From assembly GCF_010731735.1 (NCBI RefSeq), contig NZ_AP022588.1, positions 3,844,001 through 3,908,000 of the forward strand: a DNA stretch of 64,000 bases, read 5' to 3'. The notes under the pieces were generated by a model. It was not told the origin of the DNA. It saw only the letters and a list, made by a program, of their open reading frames with translations, and did no database searches. The position numbers and the translations under genes were made by a program. The DNA comes from Mycolicibacterium sediminis. Its GTDB lineage: Bacteria; Actinomycetota; Actinomycetes; Mycobacteriales; Mycobacteriaceae. Below, in pieces: positions 53,103 to 61,452 of this stretch (its first letter is position 1; the number at the start of each line of letters is the position of its first letter).

Positions 53103-54431
53103 ATGACGAGGCTTGATTCCGTCGAACGGGCGATAGCCGACATTGCGGCGGGCAAGGCCGTCGTCGTCATCGACGACGAGGACCGGGAGAACGAGGGCGA
53201 CCTCATCTTCGCCGCAGAGAAGGCCACGCCCGAGCTGGTGGCGTTCATGGTGCGCTACACCTCGGGCTACCTCTGTGTGCCGCTGTCCGGTGAGATCTGC
53301 GACCGGCTCGGCCTGCTGCCGATGTACGCGGTGAACCAGGACAAGCACCAGACGGCCTACACCGTGACGGTGGACGCGCGCAGGGGTGTCGGCACCGGCA
53401 TCTCGGCGTCGGACCGCGCGACCACGATGCGCCTGCTGGCCGACCCGACGGTCGTCAGCGACGACTTCACGAAGCCCGGCCACGTCGTCCCGCTGCGCGC
53501 CAAGGACGGCGGCGTACTGCGCAGGCCGGGGCACACCGAGGCGGCCGTGGACCTGGCCCGGCTGGCGGGTCTGCAGCCCGCCGGGGCGATCTGCGAGATC
53601 GTCAGCCAGAAGGACGAGGGCTCGATGGCCCAGACCGACGAACTCCGGGTGTTCGCCGACGACCACGACCTCGCATTGATCTCGATCGCCGACCTCATCG
53701 AGTGGCGCCGCAAGCACGAACGCCACATCGAGCGGATCGCCGAGGCACGCATCCCCACCCGCTACGGCGAGTTCCGCGCCGTCGGCTACACGAGCATCTA
53801 CGACGACGTCGAGCACGTGGCGCTGGTGCGCGGCGACATCCCCGGTCCCGACGGTGACGGTCACGACGTGCTGGTGCGGGTGCACTCCGAGTGCCTGACC
53901 GGCGACGTGTTCGGCTCGCGGCGCTGCGACTGCGGCCCGCAACTCGACGCCGCGTTGGCGATGGTGGCCCGGGAGGGCCGCGGCGTCGTGCTCTACATGC
54001 GCGGCCACGAGGGTCGCGGCATCGGCCTGCTGCACAAGCTGCAGGCGTATCAGCTGCAGGACGCCGGGGCCGACACCGTCGACGCCAACCTGAAGCTCGG
54101 CCTGCCCGCGGACGCCCGCGACTACGGCATCGGCGCGCAGATCCTCGTCGATCTCGGGATTCGCTCGATGCGGCTGCTCACGAACAACCCGGCCAAGCGG
54201 GTCGGGCTGGACGGCTACGGCCTGCACATCATCGAGCGCGTGCCGCTGCCGGTGCGCGCGAACTCGGAGAACATCCGCTACCTGATGACCAAGCGGGATC
54301 GCATGGGTCACGACCTGACCGGTCTCGACGACTACGCCGAATCGGTCGACATGGACGGCTACGACGAGGCCGTGTACCTGCTGGGCGATCGTCTGCCGCC
54401 GACCGCGGGCGAGTCGGGCGGCGGCAAGTGA
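53103..54431 (+). CDS. ribBA: Bifunctional DHBP synthase / GTP cyclohydrolase II
   Basis: A 442-residue fusion that provides both riboflavin precursors (RibA2 in M. tuberculosis). The N-terminal DHBP synthase domain holds VVIDDEDRENEGDLIFAAE and SASDRATTMRLLADP; the C-terminal GTP cyclohydrolase II domain begins near residue 210 with the zinc ligands HSECLTGDVFGSRRCDCGPQ and the catalytic YMRGHEGRGIGL. I prefer ATG 53103, with AGGTGA 6 bases upstream; GTG 53094 would add three residues. It overlaps ribH as GTGA. Confidence 0.95.
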   Translation: MTRLDSVERAIADIAAGKAVVVIDDEDRENEGDLIFAAEKATPELVAFMVRYTSGYLCVPLSGEICDRLGLLPMYAVNQDKHQTAYTVTVDARRGVGTGISASDRATTMRLLADPTVVSDDFTKPGHVVPLRAKDGGVLRRPGHTEAAVDLARLAGLQPAGAICEIVSQKDEGSMAQTDELRVFADDHDLALISIADLIEWRRKHERHIERIAEARIPTRYGEFRAVGYTSIYDDVEHVALVRGDIPGPDGDGHDVLVRVHSECLTGDVFGSRRCDCGPQLDAALAMVAREGRGVVLYMRGHEGRGIGLLHKLQAYQLQDAGADTVDANLKLGLPADARDYGIGAQILVDLGIRSMRLLTNNPAKRVGLDGYGLHIIERVPLPVRANSENIRYLMTKRDRMGHDLTGLDDYAESVDMDGYDEAVYLLGDRLPPTAGESGGGK

Positions 54432-54904
54432 GTGGCCACGGGGTCCCCGATCTGCCGGTCGTGGACGCGTCCGAACTGAGCCTGGCGATCGTCGCGAGCA
54501 CCTGGCACGACCAGATCTGCAACGCGCTGCTCGACGGCGCCGTGCGCACCGCGAAGGACTGCGGCATCGCCGAGCCGACCATCGTCCGAGTCCTCGGCGC
54601 GATCGAGATCCCGGTGGTGGCGCAGGCGTTGGCGGCCAAGCACGATGCGGTCGTCGCGCTGGGCGTGGTGATCCGCGGTCAGACCCCGCACTTCGACTAC
54701 GTGTGCGACGCCGTCACCCAGGGCCTCACCCGGGTGTCGCTCGACGAGTCGACCCCGGTGGCCAACGGCGTCCTCACCGTCAACGACGAGGCGCAGGCCA
54801 TCGACCGGGCGGGACTTCCGGGCTCGTCCGAGGACAAGGGCGCCCAGGCCGCCGCCGCCGCGCTGTCGACGGCCCTGACGCTGCGCGATCTCGCCGCGTC
54901 GTGA
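54428..54904 (+). CDS. ribH: 6,7-Dimethyl-8-ribityllumazine synthase
   Basis: A 158-residue lumazine synthase that forms icosahedral or pentameric shells. Signature blocks: LAIVASTWHDQICNALLDGA, VLGAIEIPVVAQALA, VALGVVIRGQTPHFDYVCD (with the catalytic His) and VANGVLTVNDEAQAIDRAG. GTG 54428 overlaps the ribBA stop. It is the last riboflavin gene; the next gene, a small membrane protein, overlaps it by 4 bases. Confidence 0.96.
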   Translation: MSGHGVPDLPVVDASELSLAIVASTWHDQICNALLDGAVRTAKDCGIAEPTIVRVLGAIEIPVVAQALAAKHDAVVALGVVIRGQTPHFDYVCDAVTQGLTRVSLDESTPVANGVLTVNDEAQAIDRAGLPGSSEDKGAQAAAAALSTALTLRDLAAS

Positions 54905-55356
54905 GCGACGCCACGCGCTGGGACCTCGAGGTGCGCCCGCACCTCACGCCGTACTTCGCCTACGGCGCAGCGTTTCTCATCGCCGCCGCTCACATCGCGG
55001 TCGGCTTCCTGCTCAAGGTGGGGTCGAGCGGGGTCATCTTCCAGACCGCCGATCAGGTGGCGATCGCCGTGCTGGGCGTGATCATCGCCTGTCTGGTGCT
55101 GCTGTTCGCCCGGCCGCGGCTACGGGTCGGACCCGAGGGGATCGCGGTGCGAAACCTCGTCGTCGACAAGGTGATCCCGTGGGCGGACGTCGTGGACGTG
55201 TCGTTCCCGCAGGGCGCCCGCTGGGCCCGCGTCGACCTGCCCGACTACGAGTACGTGCCCGCCATGGCGATCCAGGCGGTCGACAAGGAACGCGCGGTCG
55301 ACGCGATGGAACGGGTCCGCGCGCTGGTCGCGCGGTACCGCAGCGACGTCAGCTGA
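54901..55356 (+). CDS. PH domain membrane protein (Rv1417-like)
   Basis: A 151-residue protein with two membrane helices (YFAYGAAFLIAAAHIAVGF and VAIAVLGVIIACLVLLFA) and a C-terminal bacterial PH domain (RVGPEGIAVRNLVVDKVIPWADV). It equals Rv1417, conserved after ribH in mycobacteria; its role is unknown. GTG 54901 overlaps the ribH stop. Its 3' end overlaps the convergent acetyltransferase gene by 8 bases. Confidence 0.85.
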   Translation: MSDATRWDLEVRPHLTPYFAYGAAFLIAAAHIAVGFLLKVGSSGVIFQTADQVAIAVLGVIIACLVLLFARPRLRVGPEGIAVRNLVVDKVIPWADVVDVSFPQGARWARVDLPDYEYVPAMAIQAVDKERAVDAMERVRALVARYRSDVS

Positions 55357-55819
55357 CGGCCAGGCGCATCGTCACCTCGTCGGGCCGGCTCGCGGTCGGA
55401 CCTCCCTCGTAGACGAACCCGAGCCCCTCGTACACCCCCATCGCAGCGGCGTTGGCCGACTCCACTCGCAACGTCACCGAACGGGCCCGTTCGCTCCGCG
55501 CCCAGCCCACCGCCGACGCCACCAGCTCCCGCCCCAGACCGCGCCGTCGCGCCGTCGGCTCCAGCCACAGCGAGTACAGGTAGACGGTGTCCGCGGTCTC
55601 CCGCTGCGCGCCGATGAGGCCGACCATGCGCTCGTCGACCACGGCGGCGAACTGGGCGTGCGAGCGCAGTCTGCGACGCCACCGCGCCGCGGTGAACGCC
55701 GCCTCCGTCCGGTACTGCAGGTCCTCGGTGCCGAGCGTGTCCCGCAGCGCGCGCAGCCGCAGCGTGGCGAAGGCACGCCAGTCGGTTTCGGCGAGTCGGA
55801 TCACCGTCGTCGGGCTCAC
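55349..55819 (-). CDS. GNAT family N-acetyltransferase
   Basis: A 156-residue GNAT protein. The acetyl-CoA motif is YLYSLWLEPTARRRGLGREL (RRGLG loop), followed by VTLRVESANAAAMGVYEGLGF, the typical C-terminal strand-helix of RimI-like acetyltransferases. The acceptor is unknown. I chose GTG 55819 (SPTTVIRLAETDW); the long upstream reading of this frame runs antisense through the neighbouring gene and is not homologous. It is divergent from the MurL cassette with 81 bases between. Confidence 0.83.
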   Translation of the reverse strand: MSPTTVIRLAETDWRAFATLRLRALRDTLGTEDLQYRTEAAFTAARWRRRLRSHAQFAAVVDERMVGLIGAQRETADTVYLYSLWLEPTARRRGLGRELVASAVGWARSERARSVTLRVESANAAAMGVYEGLGFVYEGGPTASRPDEVTMRLAVS

Positions 55820-55885
55820 GACGTGCCTAGCCGACCATCGCGGGGGCGCTCGTCGCCATCGGCCGGCTCCGTTCGTCGTGTGCGA

Positions 55886-55891
55886 TAGAAT
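55886..55891 (+). promoter_or_regulatory. -10 element (TAGAAT) for the MurL/MurD2 cassette
   Basis: TAGAAT fits TANNNT closely and ends 9 bases before GTG 55901, the spacing of a leaderless transcript. It gives the cassette its own promoter, independent of the rib genes, which are cut off by a convergent gene. Confidence 0.5.
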
Positions 55892-55900
55892 GCGCTGACA

Positions 55901-56722
55901 GTGACCGATTTTCGCAGGACCGCGCCGTACGTCGACGCGGCTCCGCCGCCGACGAGGGACGCGGTGTCCTCCGCCCCACCTGGGATACCCGAAATCGATA
56001 CTCCGCTTCTCCCGGTCACGCAACTCATCACCCATCCCGGCACCAATCCCACGCTCACCCTGCCGGTCGTCCGCGGCACCCCGCCCGACGTCGACGCGGT
56101 CTGGCGCTACCTCGCCGAGCCCGCCGAGTTCTTCGGCGTGCCGATGCCCGGCCGGGCGGACCTCCGGACCGCGCTGACCGACGCCAACGCGACGGATCGG
56201 CACCGCGGCTCGGGCGTCCTCGCCGTCACGGTCACGTTGTTCGCCGTGGGTGGGGGGACGAGGACGCACGTCCGCGTCGACGCCGTCGAACCGTGGCGCC
56301 CGGCTCCGGTGCGGATCGCGGTCCTCGACGCCCCGGTCGGCGGGCTTGGCGCCTCGGCCCCGCACTGGCAGCGGATGGCGGCACGCACCACCAGCCTGGC
56401 CGCGTCGGACCGGCTGCACCGGTGGCTGGCCGACGACGGGTACTCCGACGCCGTCCCATCGGCGACCGATGGCACGCCCGTCCTCGGCGCGCTCGTGTTC
56501 GACACCCCGCGGGGCCCGGTGGGGCTCGACCGGTCCGAGCCCGCGTCGATCCTCGACCAGCTGGCCGGCGCCGGCCTCGTCCACGGCGTCACGCGGGTCG
56601 CGGAACGCCCCGCCGCCACCGCCGCCTGGTGGATCTCGCCGGGCTTCGAGACGCATCCCGTGGCGAGCGTCGGCGACACCCCGTACCAGTCCGCCGCACA
56701 GACGTTCCTGGAGCAGTCATGA
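55901..56722 (+). CDS. Hypothetical protein, possible degenerate class IV aminotransferase, MurL partner
   Basis: A 273-residue protein that I do not recognise with certainty. The first 40 residues are Pro/Ala-rich and probably flexible. Residues 150-250 recall class IV (D-amino acid/branched-chain) aminotransferases: RTTSLAASDRLHRWLADDGY sits where that family has KxxNYLxxxLAxxEAxxxGxDEA, followed by a beta segment (GALVFDTPRGPVGL) and a helix after ASILDQLAGAG. If the alignment is right, the PLP-binding Lys is replaced by Arg, so it would not be a normal transaminase. The stop overlaps the murL ATG (ATGA), so the two are coupled. Could be a pseudoenzyme or substrate-binding partner of MurL. 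Confidence 0.55.
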   Translation: MTDFRRTAPYVDAAPPPTRDAVSSAPPGIPEIDTPLLPVTQLITHPGTNPTLTLPVVRGTPPDVDAVWRYLAEPAEFFGVPMPGRADLRTALTDANATDRHRGSGVLAVTVTLFAVGGGTRTHVRVDAVEPWRPAPVRIAVLDAPVGGLGASAPHWQRMAARTTSLAASDRLHRWLADDGYSDAVPSATDGTPVLGALVFDTPRGPVGLDRSEPASILDQLAGAGLVHGVTRVAERPAATAAWWISPGFETHPVASVGDTPYQSAAQTFLEQS

Positions 56723-58050
56723 TCGACCGGTTCGACCCCGCCGCCTACCGTGCCCTGGGCATCGACGGCTACGAGTTCGCCGAAGGCAGGTTCACCGCGC
56801 AGTACACCTTGCGGGGGCAGGACCCGGCCGACGACGTCACCTTCGCCGAGGTCGTCGACTTCGGGCGAGAGCTGCCCGGACCCGTGGACGACCGGCTGCT
56901 GCGCCTGCTCGCCCTGACGTGTTCGCCGAGCTACTTCAAGGCCGCCGCGCCGGCCCGCATCGAGATCGACTTCCCCACTTCCGATTTCGAGAAGGACTAC
57001 CTGCGCGAGCTGATCGCGGGTGGGCTCGGCGAGTTCGCATACACCAACGGGCTGCCCGCCGCGCTGACCCCCGAGGTGTCCGGACCGTCGGCCGACGGCG
57101 CGCCACCCCGCCCGCCGGACGCCTTCGACGCCACCGCCGAGCCGCTGGTGCCGGTGGGTGGCGGCAAGGACTCGGTGGTCACCATCGAGCTGCTCAAGCG
57201 CCACGGGTTCGATCCGATGCTGTTCAGCGTCAACGAGTTCGAGCCGATCGACCGGTGCATCGAGATCAGCGGTCTGGCCAGCACGCGGGTGCGGCGGACG
57301 ATCTCGCGGACGCTCATCGAGGTCAACGCCCTCGGCGCACTCAACGGCCACGTTCCCGTCACGGCCATCAACAGCGTCGTCGGGCTGATCGTCGCCGACG
57401 CACTCGGCCTCGGTCCGGTCGTGTTCTCCAACGAGCGGTCGTCGAACGTCGGCAACGTGGAGTGGATGGGACGCGACGTCAACCACCAGTGGTCCAAGAG
57501 CATCGGCTACGAGACGCTGCTGCGGGACACGCTCGCCGGCCACGGCCTGAACCCCGACCGGTACTTCTCCCTGCTGCGCGCACTGTCGGAGTCGCAGATC
57601 GCCGACCGGTTCCGGGATTGTCCGCAGTACTTCGACGCGTTCATCAGCTGCAACCGTCCCTTCGCGCTCGATCCCGCCCGCCGCGCGGCATCATGGTGCG
57701 GGCACTGCCCGAAGTGCCTGTTCGTGTTCATCCTGATGGCGCCGCGCCTCGGACGGACGCGTCTCGAGGAGATCTTCGGCCGCGACCCGCTGGCCGACGA
57801 CGGCAACCGGCCCGGCGTCGAGGACATCGTCGGGCTCGGTGCGCACAAGCCCTTCGAGTGCGTCGGCGAGTACTACGAGGCCGCCGAGGCCATGCTCGCG
57901 ATCGTCGACGACCCGGCGTGGGACGGGCTGCCGATCGTCGAGGCAGTCCGGCCGCGCCGCGCCGAGCTCGCCGCCGTCGCGGGCACCGACGATCAGGGCG
58001 AGGGTGCCGTGAACTACGTGCCGGAGCGCTATGCGCCGGTGCTGGGCTGA
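56719..58050 (+). CDS. murL: UDP-MurNAc-L-Ala-L-Glu epimerase (MurL family)
   Basis: A 443-residue protein resembling MurL, the glycopeptidyl-glutamate epimerase first described in Xanthomonas, which uses ATP and Mg to invert L-Glu to D-Glu on UDP-MurNAc-L-Ala-L-Glu. It has a PP-loop-like nucleotide motif VPVGGGKDSVV (GGGKDS at 147-152), LFSVNEFEP, FSNERSSNVGNVEW and NHQWSKSIGYE, and a Cys-rich segment CNRPF (311-315) with WCGHCPKC (326-333) that may bind metal. Length is as expected. It is translationally coupled to the upstream gene and is followed after 20 bases by a MurD-like ligase, the gene pair that defines this pathway. Confidence 0.8.
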   Translation: MIDRFDPAAYRALGIDGYEFAEGRFTAQYTLRGQDPADDVTFAEVVDFGRELPGPVDDRLLRLLALTCSPSYFKAAAPARIEIDFPTSDFEKDYLRELIAGGLGEFAYTNGLPAALTPEVSGPSADGAPPRPPDAFDATAEPLVPVGGGKDSVVTIELLKRHGFDPMLFSVNEFEPIDRCIEISGLASTRVRRTISRTLIEVNALGALNGHVPVTAINSVVGLIVADALGLGPVVFSNERSSNVGNVEWMGRDVNHQWSKSIGYETLLRDTLAGHGLNPDRYFSLLRALSESQIADRFRDCPQYFDAFISCNRPFALDPARRAASWCGHCPKCLFVFILMAPRLGRTRLEEIFGRDPLADDGNRPGVEDIVGLGAHKPFECVGEYYEAAEAMLAIVDDPAWDGLPIVEAVRPRRAELAAVAGTDDQGEGAVNYVPERYAPVLG

Positions 58051-58070
58051 CACCACGCGATGATGGCCCG

Positions 58071-59432
58071 ATGACCGAACCGCAACCCGATCTCGAGGGA
58101 CGGGTGGTGGGCATCTGGGGCTTCGGCCGTGAGGGCATCTCGATGGCCCGAATGGCCTCTGCCGCAGGCGCATTGCGTGTCGAGGCCGTCGACGACGCCG
58201 GACGGCTGCCATACGAGACGCCGGAGGGGATCGACCGGCTCGTGGTGTACCGGGGCCCCGAACACCTCGCGCGACTGCACGAGTGCGACGTCGTCTTCGT
58301 CAGCCCGGGCATCCCATGGCACCAGCCGACGTTCGAGCAGCTGCGGGCGTCCGGCATCCGGATCTCCAGTGCCGCCGACTGGTTCGTCGCCAAGTTCGGC
58401 GCGCAGACCATCGGCGTGACCGGCACGAAGGGCAAGTCGACCACCGCGTCGTTCCTCGGTGGGCTGCTCAGGGGCCTCGGCGTCGACGCCGTGGTGGCCG
58501 GGAACATCGGCACTCCGCTGTCGGACCTGTCGCCCCGTCCTGGCGAGGTGGTGGTCGCGGAACTGTCCAGCCAGCAGGCGGCGCTGCTCGAGACCTCGCC
58601 GGCGGTGGCCGTCATCACCAATCTGTACGAGGACCACCTCGACTGGCACGGGGACACCGCCTCGTACTACGCGGCGAAGGCGAACGTGTTCCGGCACGGG
58701 GCCCGCTCGCTGGTGTGCACTCCCGACGTCGTCGCCCGCCTCGCGTCGATCGGGGTGACCGACCTCCCGCCGACGCTTCGCCTCGTCGACCCGGCCACCG
58801 TGCCGGACTTGCCGGGGGAGACGGTGATGTCGTTCGCGCACAACGCCGTCAACGCCGCGCTGGCCGTCGTCGCCGCGGCCGAGATGACGGGTCGCACCGT
58901 GGGCGACGACGTCGTGGTGGCCGCCGCGGCGGAGTTCGAGGGCCTGCCGCACCGCCTGCAGACCGTGCGCGTCACCGACGTGGACGGTCGCCCCGTCCGG
59001 TGGGTCGACGACACGCTCGCGACCACGGGGGAGAGCGTGGTGGCCGCCCTGCGGTCCACCCGTCCCGACGAGGTCGTCGCGCTGATCGTGGGAGGCATGG
59101 ACCGTCACCTCGACTACGGCCAGGTGGACGACTACCTGACCGGCGGCGCGCGCCACGTGACGCTGGTGCAGTCGCCCAGCAACGGTGCCCGCATCGGCGC
59201 CGGGTTCGCCGCGGCCCACCCGGACCGGACCCACGTCGTCGGCAGCCTCGAGGAGGCGGTGCGGGTCGCTGCGGCGGTGCCCGGAGTCGACGTCGTGCTG
59301 CTGTCCCCGGGTGCCGCGAGTTACGACCTGTTCGCCAACTACGTCGCCAAGGGTGCCGCGTTCCGAACGTTCATCGACGCGCTCGGGTCCGCCACCGACG
59401 GCCCCCGGGGTGCCGTCCCACCCGCGAACTAA
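58071..59432 (+). CDS. murD2: MurD2-type UDP-MurNAc-L-Ala--L-glutamate ligase
   Basis: A 453-residue Mur ligase. The ATP loop GVTGTKGKSTT (115-125), NLYEDHLDWHG (184-194) and the Lys203 of YYAAKANVFRHG (carbamylated in MurD) are intact, as is LLSPGAASYDLF (410-421). Two segments that contact D-Glu in E. coli MurD differ: the NDSKATN motif reads VDDTLATT (312-319) and GGDGKGADF reads GGMDRHLDY (341-349), with both lysines lost. Together with MurL next door this points to MurD2, which adds L-Glu. The usual murD is expected in the dcw cluster elsewhere. The gap to uvrC is only 10 bases, so read-through into uvrC is likely. Confidence 0.8.
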   Translation: MTEPQPDLEGRVVGIWGFGREGISMARMASAAGALRVEAVDDAGRLPYETPEGIDRLVVYRGPEHLARLHECDVVFVSPGIPWHQPTFEQLRASGIRISSAADWFVAKFGAQTIGVTGTKGKSTTASFLGGLLRGLGVDAVVAGNIGTPLSDLSPRPGEVVVAELSSQQAALLETSPAVAVITNLYEDHLDWHGDTASYYAAKANVFRHGARSLVCTPDVVARLASIGVTDLPPTLRLVDPATVPDLPGETVMSFAHNAVNAALAVVAAAEMTGRTVGDDVVVAAAAEFEGLPHRLQTVRVTDVDGRPVRWVDDTLATTGESVVAALRSTRPDEVVALIVGGMDRHLDYGQVDDYLTGGARHVTLVQSPSNGARIGAGFAAAHPDRTHVVGSLEEAVRVAAAVPGVDVVLLSPGAASYDLFANYVAKGAAFRTFIDALGSATDGPRGAVPPAN

Positions 59433-59442
59433 CCTGGAACCC

Positions 59443-61452
59443 GTGCCCGATCCACAGACGTACCGACCCGCCGTCGGGTCCATCCCGGTCCAGCCGGGCG
59501 TCTATCGATTCCGGGATCCGCGCGGGCGCGTCATCTACGTCGGCAAGGCGAAGAGCCTGCGCAGCAGATTGAACTCCTACTTCTCCGACCTGTCGGCGCT
59601 GGCGCCCCGGACGCGGCAGATGGTGACCACCGCGGGCAGCGTCGAGTGGACGGTCGTCACCACCGAGGTCGAGGCGCTGCAGCTCGAGTACAACTGGATC
59701 AAGGAGTTCGATCCGCGGTTCAACATCCGGTACCGCGACGACAAGTCCTATCCGGTGCTCGCGGTCACGCTCAACGAGGAGTACCCGCGGCTGTTCGTCT
59801 ACCGCGGGCCGCGGCGCAAGGGCGTCCGCTACTTCGGTCCGTACTCGCACGCCTGGGCGATCCGCGAGACGCTGGACCTGCTGCTGCGGGTGTTCCCGTC
59901 CCGCACCTGTTCGGCGGGAGTCTTCAAGCGGCACAGCCAGATCGGACGGCCCTGCCTGCTGGGCTACATCGACAAGTGCTCGGCGCCGTGCGTCGGCAAG
60001 GTGAGCGCCGCCGAGCACCGGGCCATCGTCGACGACTTCTGCGACTTCCTGGCAGGCAAGACCGACCGCCTCGTCCGCGACATGGAGAAGCAGATGGCGG
60101 CGGCGGCCGAGGACCTCGACTTCGAGCGGGCGGCTCGGCTGCGTGACGACGTGGGTGCGCTCAAGCGTGCGCTGGAGAAGCAGACCGTCGTGTTCGGCGA
60201 CGGTACCGACGCCGACGTCGTGGCCTTCGCCGACGACGACCTCGAGGCGGCGGTCCAGGTGTTCCACGTCCGCGGCGGCCGGGTGCGCGGCCAGCGCGGC
60301 TGGGTGGTCGAGAAGTCTGGCGAGCCAGGCGAATCCGGTCAGGAGCACCTGGTCGAGCAGTTCCTCACGCAGTTCTACGGCGACCAGGCCGAGCTGGGCG
60401 GCTCGAGCGACGAGGCCTCGGCCGCGGTACCGCGGGAGGTACTGGTTCCCGTGCTGCCCGACAACGTCGAGGAGCTCTCCGACTGGTTGACGGCGCTGCG
60501 CGGGTCACGGGTGCGGGTGCGGGTCCCGGTGCGCGGCGACAAGCGGGCGCTGGCAGAGACGGTGCACCGCAACGCCAAGGAGTCGCTGGCGCAGCACAAG
60601 CTCAAGCGCGCGGGTGACTTCAACGCGAGATCCGCGGCGCTGCAGAACATCCAGGAGTTCCTCGGACTGTCGGACGCCCCGCTGCGCATCGAGTGCATCG
60701 ACATCAGCCACGTGCAGGGCACCGACGTCGTGGCGTCGCTCGTCGTCTTCGAGGACGGGCTCCCACGCAAGTCGGACTACCGGCACTACGCGATCCGGGA
60801 GGCCGCCGGCGAGGGCCGCTCGGACGACGTGGCGTCGATCGCCGAGGTGACCCGCAGGCGCTTCCTGCGGCACGTCAGCGACGCCGATCGCCCCCTGATC
60901 GAGGAGGGTAGGGCCCGCCGGTTCGCCTACCCGCCGAACCTGTTCGTCGTCGACGGCGGCGCCCCGCAGGTCAACGCCGCCGCCGACGTCCTCGAGGAAC
61001 TGGGCGTGACCGACGTCGCGGTCATCGGGTTGGCCAAGCGCCTGGAGGAGGTCTGGGTGCCCGCCGAGCCGGACCCGGTGATCATGCCGCGCAACAGCGA
61101 GGGGCTGTTCCTGCTGCAGCGCGTGCGCGACGAGGCGCACCGGTTCGCCATCACGTATCACCGCAGCAAGCGGTCCAAGCGCATGACGGCGTCGGCGCTC
61201 GACTCGGTCCGGGGGCTGGGCGAACACCGCCGCAAGGCCCTCGTCACGCACTTCGGGTCCGTGGCCCGACTGAAGGAGGCGACCGTCGACGAGATCACCT
61301 CGGTGCCGGGGATCGGCGTCGCGACCGCCAAGGCGGTACTCGAGGCCCTGGGCGTGGAGGACGTGGGTGTGACGACCGAGGGCGCCCCCGTCGCCGAACA
61401 GGACGCGGGCGAGACGCTGATCGACCATGATCGAAGCCGGGCATCGGGATGA
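59443..61452 (+). CDS. uvrC: Excinuclease ABC subunit C
   Basis: A 669-residue nuclease that makes both cuts in nucleotide excision repair. It contains the GIY-YIG domain (GVYRFRDPRGRVIYVGKAKS, near residues 17-36), the cysteine pair in CLLGYIDKCSAPC, the UVR motif (EDLDFERAARLRDDV), the RNase H-like endonuclease half (CIDISHVQGTD and VVDGGAPQVNAA) and C-terminal helix-hairpin-helix repeats (SVRGLGEHRRKAL, SVPGIGVATAKAVLEALG). GTG 59443 is 10 bases after murD2. It ends in an ATGA overlap with rapZ, the conserved uvrC-rapZ-yvcK-whiA order. Confidence 0.96.
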   Translation: MPDPQTYRPAVGSIPVQPGVYRFRDPRGRVIYVGKAKSLRSRLNSYFSDLSALAPRTRQMVTTAGSVEWTVVTTEVEALQLEYNWIKEFDPRFNIRYRDDKSYPVLAVTLNEEYPRLFVYRGPRRKGVRYFGPYSHAWAIRETLDLLLRVFPSRTCSAGVFKRHSQIGRPCLLGYIDKCSAPCVGKVSAAEHRAIVDDFCDFLAGKTDRLVRDMEKQMAAAAEDLDFERAARLRDDVGALKRALEKQTVVFGDGTDADVVAFADDDLEAAVQVFHVRGGRVRGQRGWVVEKSGEPGESGQEHLVEQFLTQFYGDQAELGGSSDEASAAVPREVLVPVLPDNVEELSDWLTALRGSRVRVRVPVRGDKRALAETVHRNAKESLAQHKLKRAGDFNARSAALQNIQEFLGLSDAPLRIECIDISHVQGTDVVASLVVFEDGLPRKSDYRHYAIREAAGEGRSDDVASIAEVTRRRFLRHVSDADRPLIEEGRARRFAYPPNLFVVDGGAPQVNAAADVLEELGVTDVAVIGLAKRLEEVWVPAEPDPVIMPRNSEGLFLLQRVRDEAHRFAITYHRSKRSKRMTASALDSVRGLGEHRRKALVTHFGSVARLKEATVDEITSVPGIGVATAKAVLEALGVEDVGVTTEGAPVAEQDAGETLIDHDRSRASG

